Shown: positions 7,664 through 15,058 of the stretch, piece after piece
How positions within the stretch are numbered: the first letter of the stretch is position 1
Layout: every line of letters begins with the position of its first letter
DNA from: Clostridia bacterium
Lineage (GTDB): Bacteria; Bacillota; Clostridia; Oscillospirales; CAG-272
Assembly: GCA_017452335.1 (NCBI GenBank)
Contig: JAFTMP010000195.1
Span: 1 to 16,417 of the forward strand
Direction: 5' to 3'
DNA length: 16,417 bases
The notes under the pieces: generated by a model
What the model was told of the DNA's origin: nothing
The model's input: the letters and a program-made list of their open reading frames with translations, nothing else
Databases searched by the model: none
Position numbers and translations under genes: made by a program

Positions 7664-8170
7664 ATGAAAAAAATTATTTCTCTATTTTTACTGGCAACCT
7701 TTGCTCTTTGCTTAGTTTCCTGCAGCGGTGCCGGACAACCCTCTTATCGCAATGATACCACCTGTGCCATCCTCTTTGAAAATGCTGAGAAGAAATTGAC
7801 ATTGGATGAAGGTTTTGAGTTTATGGAAAAGGGAGAGCTTGCTGTAATGTCCGAGCCCTCCATCGGCGGCGTTCTTGATAAGCTTGACGATTCCGCTTTC
7901 CGCTTCACCGGCGGAAGCAGCTTTGATGAATATGGTATTTTACACGTTGCAGTTCCGGAAGATGTAGAAAGCGTTAAAAGCGCGGTGGAAGAATACTTAA
8001 AGGCGAAGCGCGAGGATGCGCTGTATCGCTCTTATTTCCCCGGTGAAGAGTACAAGCTGGATGACGCACAAGTGCAGGTCTACGGTAATTACGTTGTATA
8101 CGGCATGCTTTCAGAAGAAAACCGTACCGCCCTCTTTAACGAGGTAAAGCAACTTCTTTTGGATGCTTAA
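7664..8170 (+). CDS. DUF4358-type lipoprotein
   Basis: This 168-residue protein starts with a lipoprotein signal peptide: MKK, a hydrophobic core, and the lipobox LVSC with the lipidated Cys at residue 20. The mature part has a pattern I recognise from DUF4358 proteins: an acidic EFMEKGELAV-like segment, then a helix with the VEEYLKAKRED motif, a Tyr-rich FPGEEYKLDDAQV stretch, a YGNYVVYGML strand and a final helix. Its function is unknown; it should be anchored on the outer face of the membrane. A GAAAGGA ribosome site precedes the ATG. The gene follows the SGNH-like gene by 24 bases and ends at the base before a strong terminator. DUF4358 genes in Clostridia often sit near surface acyl-transfer genes (SGNH hydrolases, MBOAT proteins), so a role beside the upstream protein is plausible but inferred. 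Confidence 0.8.
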   Translation: MKKIISLFLLATFALCLVSCSGAGQPSYRNDTTCAILFENAEKKLTLDEGFEFMEKGELAVMSEPSIGGVLDKLDDSAFRFTGGSSFDEYGILHVAVPEDVESVKSAVEEYLKAKREDALYRSYFPGEEYKLDDAQVQVYGNYVVYGMLSEENRTALFNEVKQLLLDA

Positions 8171-8219
8171 AAAAGAGTACGATGAGGTGCATGAAGCACT
8201 TCATCGTACTCTTTTTTAA
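8167..8219. terminator. Long bidirectional intrinsic terminator
   Basis: Bases 8171-8190 pair with 8196-8215 in a 20-pair stem broken only by one G-U wobble, with a 5-base loop (ATGAA). The stem is flanked by an A-run on the left and a T-run on the right, so it can act as an intrinsic terminator in both directions. It lies between the convergent DUF4358-type gene and hemW and should end both transcripts. Pairing extends outward into the TAA stop of the lipoprotein gene. Confidence 0.95.
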
Positions 8220-8234
8220 TATAGATCTTAACTG

Positions 8235-9344
8235 TTATAGCATGCATAGCAGATCACTGATAATCGCGTTGCTTACAAGCATTCCTTTGGGTGTTAAACG
8301 CAGTTTTCCATCTGCGAGCGTAGCATATTCTGCCGTCAGCAATTGCGTTACATAGCCCTTGCTTTGCGGCGGAAGAAAGGCGATGGCGTATCCATCGCTT
8401 GTGCGCAAGGAAAGCATCAATTCTTCTTCAAACGCCTCCTGCTCATCGACGGTGCTTTGAGAATAGAACTCCGATTGAAGGGAAAAATCATCAAGTGCAC
8501 AATACGCCGTCAGATCGCGTGGCGCGCTAAAACGCACATTTTCAAAAAAGGAGTGCGCCGCCGCGCCAAAACCCAAATACTCTTCCCTTCTCCAGTAGCG
8601 CAAATTGTGCCGACTGTACAACCCATCCTTCGCGAAGTTGCTGATCTCATATTGCAAATAACCCTTTTGTGCGAGAAGCTCCACACCGCGCAGGTACATT
8701 GCACACTGCTCCTCTTCCTTGGGCAGGACCAAATAGGGGTCTCTTCCAAACGGCGTATTTTTCTCAACCTTTAAGCCGTAGAAGGAAATGTGAGAGACAG
8801 GCAATGAGGTGACCTGCTCGATATCACACAGTACACCTTCAACGGTTTGCGCGGGCAACGCATACATCAGATCCACGCTTATGTTATCAAACCCCGCTGT
8901 TTTAGCAAGATAAACCGCCTCAACGGCATCGGAATACCTGTGTACCCGCCCGATTTGCGACAAGAGCTTATCATCACTGCTTTGCACGCCAAAGCTAATG
9001 CGGTTAATACCCGCCCTGCGAAGCGCACCCAGCATCTCAAGAGTGACAGTCCCCGGATTGGCTTCAATAGTCCATTCAGGCAAAGGCGCAAATCGGAAGT
9101 GCTCCTTTAGCGTATCTATGATCTCAAGAAGAAGCTCGGTGGGAAACACAGTTGGCGTTCCTCCTCCAAAGTAGACGGTGTCGCACACCCGATCCTTTGC
9201 AAGTTTTCCAAAAGCAACGATCTGCTCTTTCAGCGCCTTTGCGTATTGTCTTGCATAAGATCGGTCACTTAAAGAATAAAAGTCGCAATACTTGCATTTG
9301 CTTTTGCAGAAAGGAAAGTGAACGTATAAGCCTATCTTATTCAT
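8235..9344 (-). CDS. hemW: HemW, radical SAM haem chaperone (HemN-like)
   Basis: This 369-residue radical SAM protein carries the iron-sulfur motif CxxxCxxC at C13, C17 and C20 (PFCKSKCKYCDF) and the SAM-contacting GGGTP motif at about 60-64. It was long annotated as an oxygen-independent coproporphyrinogen III oxidase. The shorter length and lack of an extra N-terminal extension place it with HemW, which binds haem and delivers it to proteins, rather than true HemN. The ISFYGLKVEKNTPFG segment is typical of the family. The ATG at 9344 lies within the end of lepA (8-base overlap), so it is coupled to lepA. A lepA-hemW order is common in Bacillota, usually followed by hrcA-grpE-dnaK; here the operon ends at the bidirectional terminator instead. 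Confidence 0.92.
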   Translation of the reverse strand: MNKIGLYVHFPFCKSKCKYCDFYSLSDRSYARQYAKALKEQIVAFGKLAKDRVCDTVYFGGGTPTVFPTELLLEIIDTLKEHFRFAPLPEWTIEANPGTVTLEMLGALRRAGINRISFGVQSSDDKLLSQIGRVHRYSDAVEAVYLAKTAGFDNISVDLMYALPAQTVEGVLCDIEQVTSLPVSHISFYGLKVEKNTPFGRDPYLVLPKEEEQCAMYLRGVELLAQKGYLQYEISNFAKDGLYSRHNLRYWRREEYLGFGAAAHSFFENVRFSAPRDLTAYCALDDFSLQSEFYSQSTVDEQEAFEEELMLSLRTSDGYAIAFLPPQSKGYVTQLLTAEYATLADGKLRLTPKGMLVSNAIISDLLCML

Positions 9345-11157
9345 CGTCCAATTTCAAAACTGCCATAAACGCCTCGGGTGTCACCTGCACCGAGCCAAGC
9401 TGGCGCATCTTCTTTTTACCCTCTTTTTGCTTTTCAAGCAGCTTCTTTTTTCTGGTAATGTCACCGCCGTAGCACTTTGCAAGCACGTCCTTGCGCATTG
9501 CCTTGACCGTTTCACGGGCAATGACCTTTCCACCGATCGCCGCCTGCACGGGAATCTCAAAGAGCTGTCTTGGAATGTTTTCCTTCAGTTTTTCGGTGAG
9601 CTTGCGTGCTCTGCCGTAAGCCTTATCGTTATGCACGATAAAGGACAGCGCATCCACAGGGTCACCGTTTAACAGAATATCCATCTTGACAAGCTTGCTG
9701 CAAACATAGTCGTCCATTTCGTAGTCTAAAGAGGCGTACCCTTTACTGCGGCTCTTCAATGCATCAAAAAAGTCATATACGATTTCGTTTAAGGGCAACA
9801 TGTAATGCAATTCAACACGGGTTGAATCAATGTATTTCATATCCTTAAACGTACCTCTGCGGTCTTGGCAAAGATCCATGATCCCGCCCACATAATCGGT
9901 AGGGGTGATAATATTCGCCTTCACCATGGGCTCGTACGCTTCTGAAATTTCATCTGCAGAAGGATAATTGGAGGGGTTGTCAATATAGATCGTTTCTCCT
10001 CCGTGCTTTACGATCTTATAGATTACACTGGGAGCAGTGGTGATCAGATCAAGATTAAACTCGCGCTCCAAGCGCTCCTCGATGATCTCCATGTGAAGAA
10101 GACCAAGGAACCCGCATCGGAAGCCAAAGCCCAGTGCCACAGAGGTTTCGGGCTCAAAGGTCAATGCAGCATCGTTTAGATTCAGCTTTTCCAGCGCATC
10201 TCTTAAATCCCCGTATCTGCTTCCGTCTGCAGGATAGATGCCCGCAAAAACCATGGGCTGTGCTTTTTTAAAGCCGGGAAGAGGTTCTGTTGCGCCATCG
10301 ATCACAGTTGTCACAGTGTCGCCAACCTGCGTATCTGCCACGGTTTTGATGCTTGCAGTGAAATAGCCAACATCTCCTGCCGACAATTCTTCACAACGAG
10401 TAAGTCCAAAGGGAGACATGGTCCCCACCTCAATTACCTCGAAGGTAGCGCCCTTATGCATCATTTTGATCTGACTGCCTGCTTTGATCATACCGTCAAA
10501 AACACGGATGTTTACCACAACCCCCAAATAAGGGTCATAATAGGAGTCAAAGATCAGCGCCTTTAAGGGCTCGTTTTCATCACCCTTCGGTGCGGGAATA
10601 TCTCTCACAATGGCTTCAAGCACATCGGGAATGTTTAGTCCCGCCTTAGCAGAAACGGCAGGACAGCCCTCTGCAGGAATACCGATCACATCCTCGATCT
10701 CCTGTCTTACCTCGTCAATACGCGCGGAAGGCAGATCAATCTTATTTACTACGGGAACGATCTCAAGATTGCCGTCAACAGCCAAATAGGCATTTGCTAA
10801 GGTCTGTGCTTGAATGCCCTGGGTGGCGTCAACGACCAACAATGCACCCTCGCAAGCATTCAGTGATCTTGAGACCTCGTAGTTAAAGTCTACGTGACCG
10901 GGAGTGTCGATCAGATTCAGATGGTACACCTCTCCATCGGGAGCAGGATACTCAATTTTGACGGCACGTGCTTTGATGGTGATTCCACGTTCCCTTTCAA
11001 GATCCATGTTATCAAGAAGCTGTGCTTCCATTTCACGGGTCGTTACCGTCTTTGTTGCCTCAAGGAGTCTATCCGCAAGGGTTGACTTGCCATGGTCAAT
11101 GTGGGCAATGATACAAAAATTTCTAGTATGAAGTCTTTTATTCTGTTCTTTATTCAT
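9337..11157 (-). CDS. lepA: LepA / elongation factor 4, ribosomal back-translocase GTPase
   Basis: LepA is a translational GTPase that acts on the ribosome, promoting correct translocation or biogenesis under stress. All G motifs are present: AHIDHGKST (G1), RERGITIKA (G2), DTPGHVDF (G3), NKID (G4) and SAKAG (G5). The LepA-specific C-terminus is intact (YGGDITRKKKLLEKQKEGKK and GSVQVTPEAFMAVLKLDDE). From the ATG at 11157 the protein is 606 residues, the usual family length. An in-frame TTG at 11172 would add five residues (MNEKP); neither start has a clear Shine-Dalgarno. I prefer the ATG, because LepA proteins normally begin a few residues before the RNFCIIAHIDHG block. The gene follows the PASTA kinase by 37 bases with no terminator between, and overlaps hemW by 8 bases. 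Confidence 0.95.
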   Translation of the reverse strand: MNKEQNKRLHTRNFCIIAHIDHGKSTLADRLLEATKTVTTREMEAQLLDNMDLERERGITIKARAVKIEYPAPDGEVYHLNLIDTPGHVDFNYEVSRSLNACEGALLVVDATQGIQAQTLANAYLAVDGNLEIVPVVNKIDLPSARIDEVRQEIEDVIGIPAEGCPAVSAKAGLNIPDVLEAIVRDIPAPKGDENEPLKALIFDSYYDPYLGVVVNIRVFDGMIKAGSQIKMMHKGATFEVIEVGTMSPFGLTRCEELSAGDVGYFTASIKTVADTQVGDTVTTVIDGATEPLPGFKKAQPMVFAGIYPADGSRYGDLRDALEKLNLNDAALTFEPETSVALGFGFRCGFLGLLHMEIIEERLEREFNLDLITTAPSVIYKIVKHGGETIYIDNPSNYPSADEISEAYEPMVKANIITPTDYVGGIMDLCQDRRGTFKDMKYIDSTRVELHYMLPLNEIVYDFFDALKSRSKGYASLDYEMDDYVCSKLVKMDILLNGDPVDALSFIVHNDKAYGRARKLTEKLKENIPRQLFEIPVQAAIGGKVIARETVKAMRKDVLAKCYGGDITRKKKLLEKQKEGKKKMRQLGSVQVTPEAFMAVLKLDDE

Positions 11158-11194
11158 AGGTTTTTCGTTCAAATTCCATTCTGATTTTTAAATG

Positions 11195-13048
11195 TTACGC
11201 AGTCTGATCCGGCTGAACGTCCGGTGTCGGCGAAGGCTGCACGTCAGGCTCGGGAATGACCGTGCTTGGGTCAACGCCCTTGCTGATCACGAGAGAAATA
11301 GGGGTAAGCTTGGGTTTGGGTCCTGCAGATACACTTGATGAAATGACTGCCCCCGCAGAAACAGTGGCAGAATACTCATATCTCACCGACACTACGTTTA
11401 ACTGATAGGTGTCAATATAGTATACTACCTGATTCAGACTCATTCCCACAAACTGGGGGAATGTGTAAATAACATCCGTTGCTTTGGGACCGGTGCTGTA
11501 ATAAACGGTTACCTTCATCCCTTCCACAACCTTACTGCCAGCTGCAGGCTCGGTTTTAAGGATGAGACAGCTATCCACCGCAGAGCTCGTCACGGGAATC
11601 ATTTCCACCTCATATCCTTGGTCAATAAGCTGCAAGCGCACCGTTCTGTAGTCCTCCATGCTGTAATCGGGAAAGGTGTTTTCAACAAAATCACTTCCCT
11701 TGCTAATGACTATTTCAAGCTGCACCGAGCTGAGCTTTCTTACCTCGCCCCCCTTGGGCTCTTGAGAGATCACCAGTCCTTTTTCCACGGAATCACTGTA
11801 TTTTTCGGTAATGATTACCTTTTGATAACCGACCTCTTCCAAAAGATATGCCTGGTCCGTTTGCGTAAAGGGCTTGCCCACATAATCCTCAATCGTTACG
11901 TTTTCACCGGAGTTGTCCTTAAAAACATTTAGAGAGCTGTCTAAAAATATGGTGTTGAAGATATAAAATCCCGCTACGACAAGCACCAACACAAACGCCA
12001 GGGAAATGCCCAACAAAGAAGGCATCGGTGACCAGCTATCACCTCTTATAAATCGCACTTCTTCCTCCCTGTATTCTTTCTTTTTTCGTTTTTTGGATTT
12101 CGATTGTTCCTTTTCTTTCTTTTCAGACTCTTCTTTTTTGCGCTTAGCGTTTTTTGCCTCTTCTTCTTTTTGAATACGGTATTGATCCTTTGGGGCAATC
12201 GCAAATTCGGCAAAGGGATCACTTTTCAGTGCTTCCAAATAAGCCTTCATCTGCTTCGCAGATTGAAAACGCTCCCCGGGGTCCTTAGCCAGCGCATAGG
12301 AGATAATCTGTTCCATCCCCACGGGAATGGTAGGAAGCAGATCACGCGCAGAGGGTGGTTCGTCATTGATGTGCATCATTGCAATGGAGATCGTTGTATC
12401 GGCATAAAAAGGAAGCTTGCCCGTCAGCATTTCAAAAAGCATAACGCCCAGCGAGTACAGATCACTTAGGTGATTCACGGCACTGCCGGTTGCTTGCTCG
12501 GGACTGATATAGTAAACGGTGCCCACCGTTTTCTCATCCGATACCGTTTCGGAATCGGCAATTTTTGCAATACCGAAGTCACTGACCACGACCTTGCCGT
12601 TCTTGAGCAATAAAATATTCTGCGGCTTGATATCTCTGTGAACAACACCCTTATCATGAGCATGCTCCAGTGCATCCAGTATTTGTAAAGCAATGTCGAT
12701 GGCTTTATGAAGCGGGATTTGCTTCACCTTGTCCATATAATCGCGCAAGGTGTCACCCTCAATATAACCCATCACGATATATTTGATCTCATCAGTCAGC
12801 ACCACATCGTGAATTTTTACGATATTGGGATGATCCAGCATGGCAACAGCCTTGCTCTCGGTTATAAAACGGCGCACAGCCTGCTTATCGTCGGCAATTT
12901 CCTCACGGAGCATTTTTACAGCTACTTTTTGCCCTTCCTTCAAATCGAAGGCTTGCATTACAGCCGCCATGCCGCCAACACCCAGCAGTGCGTCTATGCG
13001 GTAGCGATCGTTCAGTATACGACCGATATACTGTTCGTAAAGACTCAT
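11195..13048 (-). CDS. prkC: PASTA-domain Ser/Thr protein kinase (PrkC/Stk type)
   Basis: This 617-residue membrane kinase phosphorylates Ser/Thr on cytoplasmic proteins in response to cell-wall fragments or lipid II. The kinase domain (about 16-275) is complete: Gly loop GVGGMA (23-28), catalytic K45, HRD at 137-139 with K141 and N144, DFG at 157-159, and the activation segment ending SPEQ. A strongly basic/acidic Lys/Glu-rich linker (about 290-335) leads to one membrane helix (about 344-368). Three PASTA repeats follow outside (about 385-450, 455-520, 527-590), each ending with the usual (V/Y)xISKG or YYSTG strand. A Pro-rich tail ends the protein. An AAGGA site precedes the ATG at 13048. 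It lies 10 bases after the PP2C phosphatase, its probable antagonist. Confidence 0.95.
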   Translation of the reverse strand: MSLYEQYIGRILNDRYRIDALLGVGGMAAVMQAFDLKEGQKVAVKMLREEIADDKQAVRRFITESKAVAMLDHPNIVKIHDVVLTDEIKYIVMGYIEGDTLRDYMDKVKQIPLHKAIDIALQILDALEHAHDKGVVHRDIKPQNILLLKNGKVVVSDFGIAKIADSETVSDEKTVGTVYYISPEQATGSAVNHLSDLYSLGVMLFEMLTGKLPFYADTTISIAMMHINDEPPSARDLLPTIPVGMEQIISYALAKDPGERFQSAKQMKAYLEALKSDPFAEFAIAPKDQYRIQKEEEAKNAKRKKEESEKKEKEQSKSKKRKKKEYREEEVRFIRGDSWSPMPSLLGISLAFVLVLVVAGFYIFNTIFLDSSLNVFKDNSGENVTIEDYVGKPFTQTDQAYLLEEVGYQKVIITEKYSDSVEKGLVISQEPKGGEVRKLSSVQLEIVISKGSDFVENTFPDYSMEDYRTVRLQLIDQGYEVEMIPVTSSAVDSCLILKTEPAAGSKVVEGMKVTVYYSTGPKATDVIYTFPQFVGMSLNQVVYYIDTYQLNVVSVRYEYSATVSAGAVISSSVSAGPKPKLTPISLVISKGVDPSTVIPEPDVQPSPTPDVQPDQTA

Positions 13049-13058
13049 ATATTTTTCC

Positions 13059-13832
13059 TTATCTGTTTGCTTCGATCAAGTATGCGGTAATGTTATCGGT
13101 GCCGCCCCGCTCGTTGGCCAGTCCGATCAAACACTCTACCTTTTTCTCAAGTCCCAAAAGCTCCTTGGGTTGAAGAATGATTCTTTTCATGTCTTCTTTG
13201 TCTATCAAATTGGAAAGTCCGTCTGAACACAGCAAAAAGTACTGCATCCCTTCCTCAAGGGACACTGAGAACACATCTGCATCTACAGTATTTTCAATAC
13301 CCACGGCTTTGGTGATGATGTTTTTGCGCGTACTGTTGCGCGCTTGTGCAACAGTCATTTTTCCGCTATCCACCATTGCTTGCACGTAAGAGTGATCTTT
13401 TGTGATCTGATATGCTTTTTTATCGGAGAAATAGTAAAGTCTGCTGTCCCCAACATTGCAGGCATACAGCGTATTTTTGAAGATCAGCGCCGCAACGAGC
13501 GTCGTCCCCATACCATGCAGACTCTTATCCTTTGTGGCAAGATCAAAGGTAAAAGCGTTACACGCCCGCACCGCCTCTCTCAAGATCCTGGGCATCTCCA
13601 AAGAAGATTCGCTGTCTTCCCTGCGGTTATACACAAAGTCGTCCAGCCTTTTTTCCAGTTCCGTTAAAAAAATATCCTTGGCGATAGCGCTGGCAATACC
13701 GCCGCCGGCGGCACCGCCCATCCCATCGCAAACGACCGCAACAAAGCATCCGTTGTCCATTTCAAGAGCCGAGAAGGTGTCCTGGTTGACAAGTCTTATA
13801 CGACCCACATCCGTCTTACCGTAACCTTTCAT
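13059..13832 (-). CDS. prpC: PP2C-family Ser/Thr protein phosphatase (PrpC/Stp type)
   Basis: This 257-residue cytosolic phosphatase removes phosphate from targets of the neighbouring kinase and uses two or more Mn/Mg ions. PP2C landmarks are clear: the N-terminal TDVGRIRLVNQD segment, CDGMGG (metal-binding D36), GDSRLYY, LLCSDGLSNL, and the C-terminal GGTDNIT with D246. Length matches the bacterial single-domain form (~240-260). The start ATG overlaps the stop of rlmN as ATGA (13829-13832), with an AGAGGAG ribosome site about 11 bases before it. The kinase follows by 10 bases. The kinase-phosphatase pair after rlmN is the standard Bacillota arrangement, and the overlap implies coupled translation. 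Confidence 0.95.
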   Translation of the reverse strand: MKGYGKTDVGRIRLVNQDTFSALEMDNGCFVAVVCDGMGGAAGGGIASAIAKDIFLTELEKRLDDFVYNRREDSESSLEMPRILREAVRACNAFTFDLATKDKSLHGMGTTLVAALIFKNTLYACNVGDSRLYYFSDKKAYQITKDHSYVQAMVDSGKMTVAQARNSTRKNIITKAVGIENTVDADVFSVSLEEGMQYFLLCSDGLSNLIDKEDMKRIILQPKELLGLEKKVECLIGLANERGGTDNITAYLIEANR

Positions 13833-14893
13833 GTACCAACACGCTCCTCTCTCTTTTTATGCCGAAGCTGTCCGCAGGAGGCGTCAATATCTGCCCCCAG
13901 CTTTCTTCTGACAGTTGCGTTGATACCGTGACGGATCAAGGTCTGCTTGAAACGCTCCACACGCTCCTTGCTGCTTCTGTCAAATCCCCGCTCTGCTACG
14001 GGATTTACCGGAATCAAATTTACATGAAGCGGCATGTCCTTCATATATTGATGAAGCAACGACGCCAATTTTTTTGCCCCTTCTTCATCATCATTCACGC
14101 CGTCTATCAAGGTGTATTCAAAGGATATCCGCCTGCCTGTTGTCTGAAAATACGATGCGCAGGCGCGCAGTAAGCTGTCAATATTCCATTTGTTGTTGAC
14201 CGGCATAATAGACGAGCGTTTTTCATCATCATAAGCATGAAGCGAAATCGAAAGAGTGATCTGAAACTGTTCTTTTGCCAGCATATAGATCTTATCTACC
14301 AGCCCACAGGTAGATAGAGAAATGTGCCGTGCACCCAAATTCAAGCCATCCTTGTCGGTTACAAGGTGCAGGAAGCGGATCACGTTATCATAATTATCAA
14401 GCGGTTCCCCAATGCCCATCATCACGAGGCTGGAGATACGTTTCCCGATCTCTCTCTGTGCCACTAAAATCTGACCGAGAAGCTCTCCGGGAAGCAGATC
14501 TCTGTCTTTTCCATGCAAGGTGGAAGCGCAGAAGCGGCAGCCCATGCGACAACCCGCTTGGCTTGAAATGCAGATGCTCAGACCATGCTCATATTGCATG
14601 ACTACGCTTTCCACAAACTGCCCGTCATGAAGCCTATAGAGAAACTTTACAGTACCGTCAAGAGAAGATACCCACTTCTGTTCTACAGCAGGAAGTGCGT
14701 ATAACGCGTTGCTCTTTAGCGACTCTACAAAGCACGCAGGGAGGTTGTTCATCTGCTCCAAAGGGATCCCCTTCAGCATCCAACCGTAGAGCTGTTTGGC
14801 GCGGAATTTGGGAAATCCCAATTCCTCAACAAATCGGGTAAGCTCCTGCAGATTCATAGAAAGTATATCCGATTTGTTTCTCAGTTCATTCAT
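13829..14893 (-). CDS. rlmN: RlmN, 23S rRNA A2503 / tRNA A37 C2-methyltransferase
   Basis: RlmN is a radical SAM enzyme that methylates C2 of adenosine 2503 in 23S rRNA and A37 in some tRNAs. The iron-sulfur motif CxxxCxxC is present (C115, C119, C122 in SQAGCRMGCRFCAST). The C-terminal methyl-carrying cysteine lies in DASCGQL (C340). From the ATG at 14893 the protein is 354 residues, a normal length. The open frame continues to 15013, but that extension contains a good promoter and is low in family-like sequence. The ATG at 14893 has an AGAGGTG ribosome site 6 bases upstream, so I use it. It is the first gene of the operon and overlaps prpC by four bases. Confidence 0.93.
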   Translation of the reverse strand: MNELRNKSDILSMNLQELTRFVEELGFPKFRAKQLYGWMLKGIPLEQMNNLPACFVESLKSNALYALPAVEQKWVSSLDGTVKFLYRLHDGQFVESVVMQYEHGLSICISSQAGCRMGCRFCASTLHGKDRDLLPGELLGQILVAQREIGKRISSLVMMGIGEPLDNYDNVIRFLHLVTDKDGLNLGARHISLSTCGLVDKIYMLAKEQFQITLSISLHAYDDEKRSSIMPVNNKWNIDSLLRACASYFQTTGRRISFEYTLIDGVNDDEEGAKKLASLLHQYMKDMPLHVNLIPVNPVAERGFDRSSKERVERFKQTLIRHGINATVRRKLGADIDASCGQLRHKKREERVGT

Positions 14894-14899
14894 TAAAAA

Positions 14900-14906
14900 C
14901 ACCTCT
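14900..14906 (-). promoter_or_regulatory. Ribosome binding site fixing the rlmN start
   Basis: On the minus strand, AGAGGTG ends 6 bases before the ATG at 14893. No comparable site precedes the longer in-frame start at 15013. Confidence 0.75.
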
Positions 14907-14941
14907 TTTCCCCTACGGTATGTATAAAAAATCACAGATAC

Positions 14942-14970
14942 ATCATACCACAAAATAGTAAAAAAATCAA
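14942..14970 (-). promoter_or_regulatory. Promoter of the rlmN-prpC-prkC-lepA-hemW operon
   Basis: On the minus strand, TTGATT (14970-14965), a 17-base spacer and TATGAT (14947-14942) with a TG one base before the -10. The transcript should begin near 14935, giving a leader of about 40 bases before the rlmN ATG at 14893. Confidence 0.75.
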
Positions 14971-14987
14971 GGTCGCTTTTCTTATTT

Positions 14988-14996
14988 TGGTATAGT
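14988..14996 (+). promoter_or_regulatory. Possible extended -10 promoter for the 197-residue gene
   Basis: TGGTATAGT gives an extended -10 (TG, one base, TATAGT at 14991-14996). A -35 at 17 bases is poor and would overlap the -35 box of the divergent rlmN promoter. The leader to the ATG at 15059 would be about 55 bases. Confidence 0.45.
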
Positions 14997-15058
14997 TCTT
15001 CAAATCTTTTCAATATATATGTGAATGTTACTACTCTCAGCGATCAAAGAGGACTCTC

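Noticed and set aside
12104..12469. 121-residue plus-strand frame rich in Phe/Leu at its start
   Set aside because: The hydrophobic start is the reverse complement of the Lys/Glu-rich kinase linker, not a real membrane segment.
14894..15013. N-terminal extension of RlmN
   Set aside because: A promoter lies inside it and a better start with a ribosome site exists at 14893.
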